From the NCBI GenBank assembly GCA_030150135.1, contig JASLGO010000106.1, forward strand, positions 1 through 52,902: 52,902 nucleotides of DNA, given 5' to 3'. This DNA is from Aquirhabdus sp. GTDB lineage: Bacteria > Pseudomonadota > Gammaproteobacteria > Pseudomonadales > Moraxellaceae. Both the position numbers and the translations under genes were made by a program. Within the stretch, counting starts at the first letter, position 1, and each line of letters opens with the position of its first letter. Below, piece by piece: positions 43,295 to 51,706 of the stretch. Below the pieces are notes generated by a model. That model was not told where the DNA came from, did not search any database, and saw only the letters and a list, made by a program, of their open reading frames with translations.

Positions 43295-43510
43295 AACTTA
43301 GCCACATCAAAGAGATGTGCAAGTGATGGTATATCAGTGGTTCATTTTCGGCTTTATGAATTCTGCTTGACTAAAATAACAGGTCTGTTTGTGTGTGATT
43401 TTACGAATTGTATTTTTTACACATAGTATCAATCATGTTTTACTGCCGATAACCGCTATCGTTATTTTTCATATCGTTGAAATAATTTCGTCGTAGCATC
43501 TACATGCTGA

Positions 43511-43526
43511 TGTGATGTAATTCACA
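43511..43526. promoter_or_regulatory. CRP/Vfr-type operator upstream of the small acidic-peptide gene
   Basis: TGTGATGTAATTCACA matches the CRP half-sites TGTGA-N6-TCACA exactly, and one more base pair on each side (GATGTGA/TCACATC) is symmetric. It lies ~180 bp upstream of the short ORF at 43705. A TAGAAT hexamer at 43609-43614 is a candidate -10 element between them, with no good -35, as is usual for activator-dependent promoters. Confidence 0.6.
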
Positions 43527-43704
43527 TCGTCGTTCATCCGAATGGTTCTGTTTTTTAAAAAATACAAAAACATCAAATTCGTTTGAATTTAATTGAGAAT
43601 TCTCTAGATAGAATGTTTTTTAATAAGTAAACAATGGTATATCAAGAGAAATAATTATTGAAAAATCCTATGGTTGCATGGGAGTGTTAAGGATAGTTAA
43701 AGAA

Positions 43705-43812
43705 ATGTTAATGATCAAAGTAAATGCTGCATTTGAGTTTGAAACCGAAGAACTAGAGTTAGAGTTTGAAAATGGTGGATACGATATCGCTGACGATGCG
43801 GTAGAAATGTAA
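43705..43812 (+). CDS. Small acidic peptide (35 codons), function unknown
   Basis: A short open frame from ATG at 43705 (or ATG at 43711, two codons later) to TAA at 43810-43812. AAGGA lies 11 nt upstream of the first ATG. The peptide is strongly acidic, with alternating Glu and hydrophobic residues (FEFETEELELEFENGG) and a short tail YDIADDAVEM after the Gly-Gly. The alternation would form an amphipathic beta strand. The E/L pair at -8/-7 from Gly-Gly recalls double-glycine leader peptides, but -4 is Glu where a hydrophobic residue is expected. I do not recognise a family. It stands alone, with a CRP-type site ahead and a structured terminator behind, and no transporter or modification enzyme near it. 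Confidence 0.5.
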   Translation: MLMIKVNAAFEFETEELELEFENGGYDIADDAVEM

Positions 43813-43872
43813 AATTAAAGTTGTGTTTTAAGTTTGTTTTTCGCTAAATGTGGGACTCAAACAACGATTTAG

Positions 43873-43985
43873 TTCGGTATTTTAGGTTAGCTAATGTTTT
43901 AGTGAGCTCATACCGAAAATACTAGATAGTCAATAAACAGCCGCTAGACATCCTTTCGGGATTGACTAAGTTGGCTGTTTTTTAT
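43873..43985 (+). terminator. Structured 3' region with U-tract upstream of lepA
   Basis: An 8-bp stem (TTCGGTAT at 43873-43880, ATACCGAA at 43910-43917) is followed by a terminator hairpin AAACAGCC (43935-43942) / GGCTGTTT (43973-43980) with an inner ATCC/GGAT stem and a T-tract (43978-43983). A second pair, TAGTCAAT (43927-43934) / ATTGACTA (43961-43968), interleaves with it, so a pseudoknot or alternative fold is possible. A candidate lepA promoter follows (TTGCCT at 43985, TATACT at 44006, 15-bp spacing). Confidence 0.7.
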
Positions 43986-44103
43986 TGCCTACAGAATTAA
44001 TGCTATATACTATACGCACGCCAGTTCTATTCTTATAACTGTGTTCCTCATCACGTACAAATTTATGTACAAATAATGTGCAAAAAACTTCGGATTCTGT
44101 TGA

Positions 44104-45924
44104 ATGTCATCTAGTACAAGCCACTCTAATATCAAGAATATTCGTAATTTTTCGATTATTGCCCACATTGACCATGGTAAATCAACCTTGGCTGATCGAT
44201 TTATTCAGCGCTGTGGTGGGCTGCAAGATCGTGAAATGCAGGCGCAGGTACTGGATTCGATGGACTTGGAGCGTGAGCGCGGCATTACCATCAAAGCGCA
44301 TTCCGTGACATTGTATTTTGATCATCCAAATGGCGAGCGCTATCAACTTAACTTTATTGATACGCCAGGTCACGTCGATTTCTCTTATGAAGTATCACGC
44401 AGTTTAGCGGCGTGTGAGGGCGCACTGCTGGTTGTAGATGCGGCGCAAGGTGTTGAGGCGCAATCTGTTGCCAATTGCTATACCGCGATCGAGCAAGGTT
44501 TAGAAGTTGTTCCTGTGCTCAATAAGATTGATTTACCACAGGTTGAGCCTGAACGCGTGATTCATGAAATCGAAGAAATCATTGGTATTGCTGCCGATGA
44601 TGCGCCGCGTGTTTCTGCAAAGACTGGTGTCGGTATCGATGATTTATTAGTTGCGCTTGTTGACCGCATTCCTGCGCCAGAAGGTGATGCAGAGGCACCA
44701 CTACAAGCGCTCATTATTGATTCTTGGTTCGATAATTATTTAGGTGTTGTGTCGTTAGTGCGTGTCCGTCATGGTCGTATTAAAAAAGGCGACAGAATGC
44801 TCGTGAAGTCTACAGGGCAAAGTCATCCTGTCACTTCAGTAGGTGTATTTAATCCAAAACATCAAGAAACTGCACATTTACAGGCTGGTGAAGTTGGGTT
44901 TGTGATCGCAGGGATTAAAGATATTTTTGGTGCACCAGTTGGTGATACGATTACATTGCAATCAACGCCAGATGTTGAGGTTCTACCAGGATTTAAGAAG
45001 GTTAAACCACAAGTCTATGCAGGCTTATTCCCAATTGATTCGAGCGATTTTGAAGCGTTCCGTGATGCATTACAAAAACTTAAAATTAATGACTCTGCAT
45101 TGTTCTTCGAACCTGAATCTTCTGATGCGTTGGGTTTTGGCTTCCGTTGTGGATTCCTTGGTATGCTGCACATGGAGATTGTGCAAGAACGTTTAGAGCG
45201 TGAATATAATCTGGATTTGATCACTTCCGCGCCAACGGTTATTTATGAAGCTGTGCAAAAAAATGGCGATGTCGTTCTGGTCGATAACCCATCAAAAATG
45301 CCCGATGGGAGTACAACTGAAGAGTTACGCGAACCGATTGCTGAGTGTCATATTCTCGTCCCGCAAGATTACTTGGGCAATGTCATGACCTTATGTATTG
45401 AACGTCGTGGTGTTCAAAAAGATTTGAAATTCTTGGGTAATCAAGTTTCTCTGACTTTTGAAGTGCCTCTTGCTGAGGTTGTTCTCGATTTCTTTGACCG
45501 TTTGAAATCGGTTTCGCGTGGTTTTGCATCGCTCGATTACAATTTTGTACGTTTCCAGCCCGCACGTTTGGTTAAAGTTGATGTGTTAATTAATGGTGAG
45601 AAAGTTGATGCGCTTGCCATGATTTCTCATATGGAAGATGCTCGATTCCGTGGTAATTCCTTAGTTGAAAAAATGAAAGACTTGATTCCACGTCAGATGT
45701 TTGATGTGGCAATCCAAGCAGCGATTGGTAGTCAAATTATTGCTCGTTCAACAGTAAAAGCGATGCGCAAAAACGTACTTGCAAAATGTTATGGTGGTGA
45801 CGTTTCGCGTAAGAAGAAATTGTTGAATAAGCAAAAAGAAGGTAAAAAACGCATGAAGCAAGTGGGTAGTGTTGAAATCCCACAAGAAGCGTTCCTTGCT
45901 GTGCTGAAAGTGGATAAGAAGTAA
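44104..45924 (+). CDS. lepA: Elongation factor 4 (back-translocating GTPase)
   Basis: LepA/EF4 is a ribosomal GTPase acting in translation quality and initiation. The 606-residue product has G1 in AHIDHGKSTLADR, G3 in DTPGHVDF, G4 NKIDLP, and the LepA-specific C-terminal domain (KAMRKNVLAKCYGGDVSRKKKLL). Length is normal, with a few extra N-terminal residues (MSSSTSHS). lepB follows in the same direction, as is usual. Confidence 0.98.
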   Translation: MSSSTSHSNIKNIRNFSIIAHIDHGKSTLADRFIQRCGGLQDREMQAQVLDSMDLERERGITIKAHSVTLYFDHPNGERYQLNFIDTPGHVDFSYEVSRSLAACEGALLVVDAAQGVEAQSVANCYTAIEQGLEVVPVLNKIDLPQVEPERVIHEIEEIIGIAADDAPRVSAKTGVGIDDLLVALVDRIPAPEGDAEAPLQALIIDSWFDNYLGVVSLVRVRHGRIKKGDRMLVKSTGQSHPVTSVGVFNPKHQETAHLQAGEVGFVIAGIKDIFGAPVGDTITLQSTPDVEVLPGFKKVKPQVYAGLFPIDSSDFEAFRDALQKLKINDSALFFEPESSDALGFGFRCGFLGMLHMEIVQERLEREYNLDLITSAPTVIYEAVQKNGDVVLVDNPSKMPDGSTTEELREPIAECHILVPQDYLGNVMTLCIERRGVQKDLKFLGNQVSLTFEVPLAEVVLDFFDRLKSVSRGFASLDYNFVRFQPARLVKVDVLINGEKVDALAMISHMEDARFRGNSLVEKMKDLIPRQMFDVAIQAAIGSQIIARSTVKAMRKNVLAKCYGGDVSRKKKLLNKQKEGKKRMKQVGSVEIPQEAFLAVLKVDKK

Positions 45925-45940
45925 AGTTGAAGAGTCTTAG

Positions 45941-45974
45941 GGCTGGTTTACATCAATATTGATGTAAACCAGCC
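45941..45974. repeat. Perfect 34-bp palindrome between lepA and lepB
   Basis: The two 17-bp halves (45941-45957 starting GGCTGGTTTACATCAAT; 45958-45974 starting ATTGATGTAAACC) are exact reverse complements with no spacer. No T-tract follows (next bases ATTATATTCGC), so it is not a classical terminator. It may be a protein-binding site, or a hairpin that separates lepA and lepB mRNA. Confidence 0.75.
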
Positions 45975-46050
45975 ATTATATTCGCATATCAATCTGTTTA
46001 TGTTTGAAGGTTTGAAGCTAAATAGGTTCTAACAAGAAGGTTATGCTGCA

Positions 46051-46872
46051 ATGGATTTTGATTTTAATCTGATACTTGTTCCTGTGACGTTGATATTTTT
46101 TATTATCTGGTTGCTGGATAAACTGATTTGGAAGCAGCATAAACAATTCAAAGCAGGTCAGCTTGCCAAAGAGTCCTTATGGATAGGCTTGTCTTATGAT
46201 TTTTTTCCAGTATTAGCGCTAGTACTCGTTGTACGCTCATTTATTTTTGAACCTTTTAATATTCCTTCTGAATCGATGAATCCGACCTTGAAGACAGGCG
46301 ATTTTATCCTCGTGAATAAGTTTGATTTCGGTATTCGTTTGCCAATTATTAATACGAAGATTATTGATAGTGGTGAACCAAAACGGGGAGAAGTTGCAGT
46401 ATTCCGTTATCCTTTGAATCCTTCAGTAAATTATATTAAGCGTGTGATTGGTTTGCCAGGTGACAAAATTGTTTACAACGAAGGCGTATTAACCATTAAT
46501 GGGCAAGCAATTTCTAAAGTTGCTATCCCTGATATGGGAGATCCAACGTATGAACATTTCTTTCAAGAGCAAATGGGCACACATTCTCATGTGACACGTG
46601 AGCTCAATGATGTTTGGAGTGCCTCTCAGGCACCATTTGTGAATTCATTAAATAATGGTGAGTTTGTTGCGAGCAATGGTCATCATTGGGAGGTGACAGT
46701 TCCCGCCAGGCATTACTTTATGATGGGTGATAATCGTGACCAAAGTGCGGATAGCCGCTTCTGGGGTTTTGTTCCTGATGAAAATCTGGCAGGTCGCGCA
46801 GTCTATGTATGGATGCATAAAGAGCCAGGTTTGCATTTACCTAGCTTTCAGCGCGATGGTGTGATTAACTAA
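46051..46872 (+). CDS. lepB: Signal peptidase I
   Basis: LepB cleaves signal peptides of exported proteins at the periplasmic face of the inner membrane. The 273-residue protein has two N-terminal membrane helices (~residues 7-24 and 51-65), the catalytic Ser in FNIPSESMNPTL and the general-base Lys in NYIKRVIGLPGD, plus the conserved GDNRDQSADSRFWGFV. Both catalytic residues are present. It heads the lepB-DUF4845-rnc-era-recO-pdxJ run. Confidence 0.97.
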   Translation: MDFDFNLILVPVTLIFFIIWLLDKLIWKQHKQFKAGQLAKESLWIGLSYDFFPVLALVLVVRSFIFEPFNIPSESMNPTLKTGDFILVNKFDFGIRLPIINTKIIDSGEPKRGEVAVFRYPLNPSVNYIKRVIGLPGDKIVYNEGVLTINGQAISKVAIPDMGDPTYEHFFQEQMGTHSHVTRELNDVWSASQAPFVNSLNNGEFVASNGHHWEVTVPARHYFMMGDNRDQSADSRFWGFVPDENLAGRAVYVWMHKEPGLHLPSFQRDGVIN

Positions 46873-46921
46873 GCACTCAGGTTGTTGTATATTTATATAA
46901 GAATTTAGCGCAGACAGGGGA

Positions 46922-47302
46922 ATGAACATGCGTGGACAACGAGGAGTATCCTATTGGGGTATTGTAGCCCTTATATTTATTGCATTCTTTGGCTTACAGT
47001 TCTCTTTGGCCGTAGGAAATGCTTATATGGATGATTTTACGATTAATAAAATAGTTGAAGAACGCTTGAAGGCTGAACCAAACGGTATAGATCCGACAAC
47101 ACTCATGAATGGATTTAATCAACAGTTTGATATGAATGGTCTTCGGGATATGAAAGCGGAAGATCGATTGACGATTACAAATGATGGTGGCACTCAGGTT
47201 ATTAAGAAATATGAGGTGCGTCATAACTTCATTGGAAATATTGATGTCGTAGTGCATTTTGAAAAAACATTTGATCAGAAAGCGATTAAGGCGGCTGGCT
47301 GA
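46922..47302 (+). CDS. DUF4845 family membrane protein
   Basis: A 126-residue protein with one N-terminal membrane helix (GIVALIFIAFFGLQFSLAVG) and a periplasmic domain with KYEVRHNFIGNIDVVVHFEKTF near the end. It matches DUF4845, a family regularly encoded between lepB and rnc in gammaproteobacteria, of unknown function. The start is behind an AGGGG ribosome site. Confidence 0.88.
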   Translation: MNMRGQRGVSYWGIVALIFIAFFGLQFSLAVGNAYMDDFTINKIVEERLKAEPNGIDPTTLMNGFNQQFDMNGLRDMKAEDRLTITNDGGTQVIKKYEVRHNFIGNIDVVVHFEKTFDQKAIKAAG

Positions 47303-47350
47303 TTTTTAATTTAAGATTGTAGTGAATCACAGAAGTAGTGCGCGGAGTTA

Positions 47351-48043
47351 ATGACAATATCTTTGAAGTTTGTTCGTTTGCAGAAACAATTGGGGTATCA
47401 GTTTGCCCAACCCCAATTGTGTCAGCAAGCATTAACCCATCGCTCTGTAAGTTCTAAGTCTAATTATGAAAGACTAGAGTTTATAGGCGATGCTTTGCTT
47501 GGTGTTGTGATAGCGTGCTATTTGTATGAGCGTTTTCCAAATGAAGATGAAGGTCGTTTAACACGTCTTCGTTCTACGTTGGTTCGTCAGGACTCTTTGG
47601 CAGCGATTGCTAAAGATTTAAAGCTGGGTGAGCATCTCATTTTAGGTAGCGGTGAGATGAAAAGTGGTGGGCATCGTCGTGAATCGATACTGGCGGATGC
47701 TGTAGAGGCACTGATTGGTGCTATTTATTTAGACTCATCTGATTTGAATATTGTCCGAAGTATTGTCTTAAAGTGGTATGAGCCATATTTGGGAACCCTT
47801 GAGCCCAAAGACACTTTGAAAGACCCGAAGACACGGTTACAAGAGTTACTACAAGCGAAGCATTTGGCGTTACCTGAGTACACTTTGACGGCAACACAGG
47901 GCGAGGCGCATAACCAAACGTTCACTGTGCAGTGCAGGGTGGAGGGTGCTCCGATAACTGTTGGTTTAGGGCAAAGTCGTCGATATGCAGAGCAAAGTGC
48001 AGCTAGCCAATTATTGGCAATATTAGAGGCTGTGCAAAGTTAA
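47351..48043 (+). CDS. rnc: Ribonuclease III
   Basis: RNase III cuts double-stranded RNA, including rRNA precursors. The 230-residue protein has the catalytic signature YERLEFIGDALLGVVI, a second acidic cluster in ADAVEALIGAIYLD, and a C-terminal dsRNA-binding domain (KTRLQELLQAKHLALPEY). GCGGAG precedes the start. Confidence 0.97.
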   Translation: MTISLKFVRLQKQLGYQFAQPQLCQQALTHRSVSSKSNYERLEFIGDALLGVVIACYLYERFPNEDEGRLTRLRSTLVRQDSLAAIAKDLKLGEHLILGSGEMKSGGHRRESILADAVEALIGAIYLDSSDLNIVRSIVLKWYEPYLGTLEPKDTLKDPKTRLQELLQAKHLALPEYTLTATQGEAHNQTFTVQCRVEGAPITVGLGQSRRYAEQSAASQLLAILEAVQS

Positions 48044-48204
48044 ATTTTAAATTGAAGAATTGATATCGTGATTAATAATAAAGAGTTACGGTATTCAATA
48101 TCAATTCACTCAATCCGTATTATTGGTTTAGATGCCAACAAATGTTCGAATACATTTTTTATGTTTTCGAGATCACCTCCATCCCTTATTAGTGATATTT
48201 CTTT

Positions 48205-49317
48205 ATGACTCAAATTAATCGTGATCTTCCTGATAACTTCCCTGAAAGTGCTGTGGAAGAAGAACTTGATGCATTGCCATATCATAAGATTGATTTGAAT
48301 GAACAAGTGGATTCTGCTTCAAGCGTTGAACATGAAGACTCTCAAGCAAACGATTTAATTAATCAATTTTTTAAGAACTCTCCTGAAGTTCCTGCTGATT
48401 TTCGTGCTGGTTTTGTTGCGATTGTTGGTCGCCCAAATGTGGGCAAATCGACATTGATGAATCATTTGTTAGGTCAGAAATTATCAATCACATCTCGTAA
48501 ACCACAAACAACTCGACATAAAATTGTGGGTATTGATACGCGCGATAATGTGCAGGCCGTTTATGTTGATACACCTGGTATGCATAAAAAAGAAGTACGT
48601 GCAATCAATCGGATGATGAATAAAGCTGCGACTTCTGCATTGCGTGATGTTAATTTGGTTTTATTCGTTGTGGATGCGTTGAAGTGGGTTCCTGATGATG
48701 AGCTGGTTCTTGAAAAACTGATTCATGCAGAAATGCCAGTTGTATTGGTGATTAATAAAGCAGACACGTTGGATAATAAAAATACGCTGCTTCCGCACAT
48801 TGAGCGTTTATCTACGCGAATGAAGTTTAGTGATATTGTGCCTGTGTCTGCGTTGCGCGGCTCTAATTTAGATCGTCTGCATGAAGTGATTGCACAGCAT
48901 TTGCCGTTTTCTCCGCCACTTTATGGATTGGATCAGATCACAGATCGTTCAGCACGTTTCTTGGTTTCCGAGATTATTCGCGAAAAAATCATGCGCCAAT
49001 TGGGTGAAGAAATTCCGTATGATTTAACTGTGCAAATCGAGAGCTTTAAGCAGGAGCCTCAAGCTGTTAAACCTAATGGTCAAATTAAAGCCGCCTGTAC
49101 GTTTATTGATGCGACAATTTTGGTTGAGCGCCAAGGCCAAAAGGCCATTGTAATCGGTGATAAAGGTTCTCGCTTAAAGCAAATTGGAGTTGAAGCACGC
49201 CAAGATATGGAAAAATTACTTGAGCAAAAAATCATGCTGACACTCTGGGTTAAAGTGAAAGGTGGTTGGTCAGATGATGAGCGAGCGCTGAAAAGCCTAG
49301 GATATGGCGATGTTTAA
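48205..49317 (+). CDS. era: Ribosome-assembly GTPase Era with N-terminal extension
   Basis: Era binds 16S rRNA and promotes 30S assembly. The 370-residue protein is about 65 residues longer than usual: an acidic, Asn/Gln-rich N-terminal leader precedes the GTPase domain, whose G1 is GRPNVGKS at 75-82, followed by DTPGMHKK, NKAD and the C-terminal KH domain (AIVIGDKGSRLKQIGVEARQD). The extension has no membrane helix. The 161-bp gap after rnc is AT-rich. Confidence 0.95.
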   Translation: MTQINRDLPDNFPESAVEEELDALPYHKIDLNEQVDSASSVEHEDSQANDLINQFFKNSPEVPADFRAGFVAIVGRPNVGKSTLMNHLLGQKLSITSRKPQTTRHKIVGIDTRDNVQAVYVDTPGMHKKEVRAINRMMNKAATSALRDVNLVLFVVDALKWVPDDELVLEKLIHAEMPVVLVINKADTLDNKNTLLPHIERLSTRMKFSDIVPVSALRGSNLDRLHEVIAQHLPFSPPLYGLDQITDRSARFLVSEIIREKIMRQLGEEIPYDLTVQIESFKQEPQAVKPNGQIKAACTFIDATILVERQGQKAIVIGDKGSRLKQIGVEARQDMEKLLEQKIMLTLWVKVKGGWSDDERALKSLGYGDV

Positions 49318-49372
49318 TCGGTATTGATGAGATATGTGAATGGAGTTATTTGAAAATGATTGAGTTGTCCTT

Positions 49373-49606
49373 ATGAAAAAGCTATCAGTAGGCGCAATCT
49401 TATTGGCATGTACTTTGTTGTCAGGATGTATTACCGATATTGTAACGGTGCCGTTAGGTGTTGCGTATGATGTCACTAAATATACAGTCAAAGGTACTGC
49501 TGCGGTTGTTGGTGGAACGGTTGATCTTTTAACGCCTGATGGCAAGAAAAAAGATGACTCCAGCAAGAGTGATGATTCGAGCAAATCTGATGATAGTAAG
49601 AAGTAG
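49373..49606 (+). CDS. Small lipoprotein
   Basis: A 77-residue predicted lipoprotein: signal peptide and lipobox LLSGC (Cys19), then TVPLGVAYDVTKYTVKGTAAVVGG and a Lys/Asp/Ser-rich tail made of short repeats (DDSSKSDDSSKSDD). It resembles short Acinetobacter lipoproteins with a V.VP...Y..TK..VKGT pattern; function is unknown. It lies between era and recO. Confidence 0.8.
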   Translation: MKKLSVGAILLACTLLSGCITDIVTVPLGVAYDVTKYTVKGTAAVVGGTVDLLTPDGKKKDDSSKSDDSSKSDDSKK

Positions 49607-49683
49607 GACGGGTTATTTTTAGATTTGTCTAATGTATTTGCTTTTGAAAAATATCAGAGTCGTATCTTTAAACGGAATTGATG

Positions 49684-50373
49684 ATGCGCAATGAACCGCT
49701 TCATGGTTATGTATTACACCAACGTGCTTATCGTGAGAATAGCAAGTTGGTGAACTTTTTGTCCTTTGAAGCGGGGCGGATTGATGGAGTGGCAAGACAG
49801 AGCATAGGGACGCTTTATCAACCAACATTGTTATTTGCAACAGGAAAATCCGCTTTAAAGACTTTTGCTAAAGCCGAAGCCGCTGGTTCGGCAATCACGA
49901 TGATCGGTGATGCGTTATTTGCAGGGTTTTATTTAAATGAGTTGCTAGTGCGCTTATTACCGCATCAGGAAGCATTACCAGACGTTGTTAGAGCGTATGC
50001 TGATGCCTTACAGGCGCTTTCTGAAAAACAATCACTTATTACAACTTTACGCCGTTTCGAACTCATTTTGCTTGAACAGCTTGGATATGCGATTGATTTC
50101 CAGTTTGACTGGTTGGGTCAGCCAATTGATCCAAATGCGTTATATCGTTATCAACGCGGCGAAGGTTTTGCGTTAAATTCGTCAGGTGAAACAGGTGCAT
50201 CAATTCTTGCGGTGAGTGATTTTCAGTCATTAACTCATAATCCAGTGATGACCGATTGTCTTTCGATGCTGACGCGTGTTCTTCGTAATGCGCTTGCTGC
50301 GCAGTTGGGAGATAAGCCATTGAAAAGTCGTGCACTTTGGATTGCGAGTAAACCTAAAGTACCAAATTCATAA
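49684..50373 (+). CDS. recO: DNA repair protein RecO
   Basis: RecO helps load RecA at single-strand gaps. The 229-residue product starts MRNEPLHGYVLHQRAYREN (OB-fold) and has the helical C-terminal domain (LRRFELILLEQLGYAIDF). TTG at 49678, ATG at 49681 and ATG at 49684 are all in frame; 49684 has GGA 7 nt upstream and matches the family start. It is a divergent, Moraxellaceae-like RecO. pdxJ follows after ~110 bp. Confidence 0.9.
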   Translation: MRNEPLHGYVLHQRAYRENSKLVNFLSFEAGRIDGVARQSIGTLYQPTLLFATGKSALKTFAKAEAAGSAITMIGDALFAGFYLNELLVRLLPHQEALPDVVRAYADALQALSEKQSLITTLRRFELILLEQLGYAIDFQFDWLGQPIDPNALYRYQRGEGFALNSSGETGASILAVSDFQSLTHNPVMTDCLSMLTRVLRNALAAQLGDKPLKSRALWIASKPKVPNS

Positions 50374-50484
50374 AGAAAAAACATTTGTTGTTATTGTCAT
50401 AATATTTATTTATAAAACCTCATTTCTTGTTATTCTAATGACCGTTTTAATTGTGCTTTGCTTTATCAATTCAGGAGTTTCACC

Positions 50485-51216
50485 ATGTCGCTTCTATTGG
50501 GTGTAAATATTGATCACGTTGCAACATTGCGCCAAGCACGTGGCACGACATATCCTGATCCTGTTGAGGCGGCTTTGCTTTGTGAGCGTGCAGGTGCTGA
50601 TGGGATTACGCTGCATTTGCGTGAAGACCGTCGGCATATTCAAGATGAAGACGTGAGAAGGATGCGCCCTTTATTGCAGACACGGATGAACCTTGAAATT
50701 GCGGTGACAGATTTTATGATCGATTTTGCATGTGAGGTCAAGCCGCAACATGTGTGTCTTGTTCCTGAGAAGCGCCAAGAATTGACGACGGAAGGTGGGC
50801 TTGATGTTGTCAAATATCACAAAAAAGTTCAGCAAGCTGTTGAGCAGTTAACCAAGGCGGGTTGTCAGGTTTCTCTCTTTATTGATGCAAATATCCATCA
50901 GATTGATGCCGCAATTGCATGTGGTGCCCCTGTGATCGAGCTTCATACCGGCCGATATGCCGAGACAACGGGTGAGCATCAATTGTTGGAATTAGAGCGT
51001 ATTACTGATGTGACTGCTTATGCGCTGGATCTGGATTTGATTGTGAATGCTGGGCATGGTTTGAATTTAAGTAATGTTGCACCGATAGCACGAATTTATG
51101 GGATTCATGAGCTCAATATTGGTCATGCATTGATTGCAGATAGTGTTTTTGTTGGATTAGAAACGGCAATTAAACAGATGAAAGAAGCGATGCTATCTAG
51201 TCGTGCGGGTTATTAA
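50485..51216 (+). CDS. pdxJ: Pyridoxine 5'-phosphate synthase
   Basis: PdxJ condenses 1-deoxy-D-xylulose 5-phosphate with 3-amino-2-oxopropyl phosphate to pyridoxine 5'-phosphate. The 243-residue product starts MSLLLGVNIDHVATLRQARG and carries the family's ADGITLHLREDRRHI, ELHTGRYAE and VNAGHGLNLSN motifs. The ATG at 50485 follows AGGAG by 7 nt; an in-frame ATG 27 bp earlier is not needed. Confidence 0.97.
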   Translation: MSLLLGVNIDHVATLRQARGTTYPDPVEAALLCERAGADGITLHLREDRRHIQDEDVRRMRPLLQTRMNLEIAVTDFMIDFACEVKPQHVCLVPEKRQELTTEGGLDVVKYHKKVQQAVEQLTKAGCQVSLFIDANIHQIDAAIACGAPVIELHTGRYAETTGEHQLLELERITDVTAYALDLDLIVNAGHGLNLSNVAPIARIYGIHELNIGHALIADSVFVGLETAIKQMKEAMLSSRAGY

Positions 51217-51248
51217 TTTGAAAAGAATTTATTGATGGATGATGGATG

Positions 51249-51282
51249 TAGATCGGTTTAATGGGGTCATGAAACCGATCTA
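51249..51282. terminator. Hairpin between pdxJ and a convergent gene
   Basis: TAGATCGGTTT and AAACCGATCTA form a perfect 11-bp stem with a 12-nt loop, 33 bp after the pdxJ stop. No strong T-tract follows (GGTGATGTATTTTG), so it is terminator-like only. Confidence 0.5.
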
Positions 51283-51311
51283 GGTGATGTATTTTGTTGT
51301 TTCATAGATGA

Positions 51312-51632
51312 TTATGCAAATAACGCAACGCCTAGCATGAATAATGCGAGGAAAGATATTACGATCACAATGCCTAAAATACCTCTTTGCCAACCTTGTA
51401 GTGAATCCCATTGATCGGCTATATGCTGAATCGGTGAGCCAGTCACGACTTCGATAAATCCTATAAACATCACCACAACGGGGACGCTGGTTAATAAAAT
51501 TCCAAATCGACTGTTACCATTAGTGGGGTGTAGTGCTGCGAAGAAAAGAAGAGACAATAAGCCGCTGCCAATAAATTTCATTAAACCTGTTGAGCGAGAA
51601 CTTACTTTTTCTGTTTTAGTTAGTTTATTCAT
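51312..51632 (-). CDS. Small membrane protein, function unknown
   Basis: A 106-residue protein with about three hydrophobic segments (~residues 18-35, 44-62 and 84-105), a basic N-terminus and no recognisable motif apart from a Trp-rich loop (DQWDSLQGWQRG). I do not recognise a family. It is leftward and separated by 74 bp from the TusA-family gene. Confidence 0.6.
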   Translation of the reverse strand: MNKLTKTEKVSSRSTGLMKFIGSGLLSLLFFAALHPTNGNSRFGILLTSVPVVVMFIGFIEVVTGSPIQHIADQWDSLQGWQRGILGIVIVISFLALFMLGVALFA

Positions 51633-51706
51633 TGATAAATCCTAATTTATTAATTTATTTTAAAAAATAATTGTAGGCAATAAATGTGAGGTGGTTAAAT
51701 AATCCG

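Noticed and set aside
50063..50335. Leftward 90-residue open frame inside recO
   Set aside because: It is antisense within a well-supported gene and has no ribosome site or recognisable protein features; the same holds for the other long antisense frames over mfd, lysS, dnaE and tssM.
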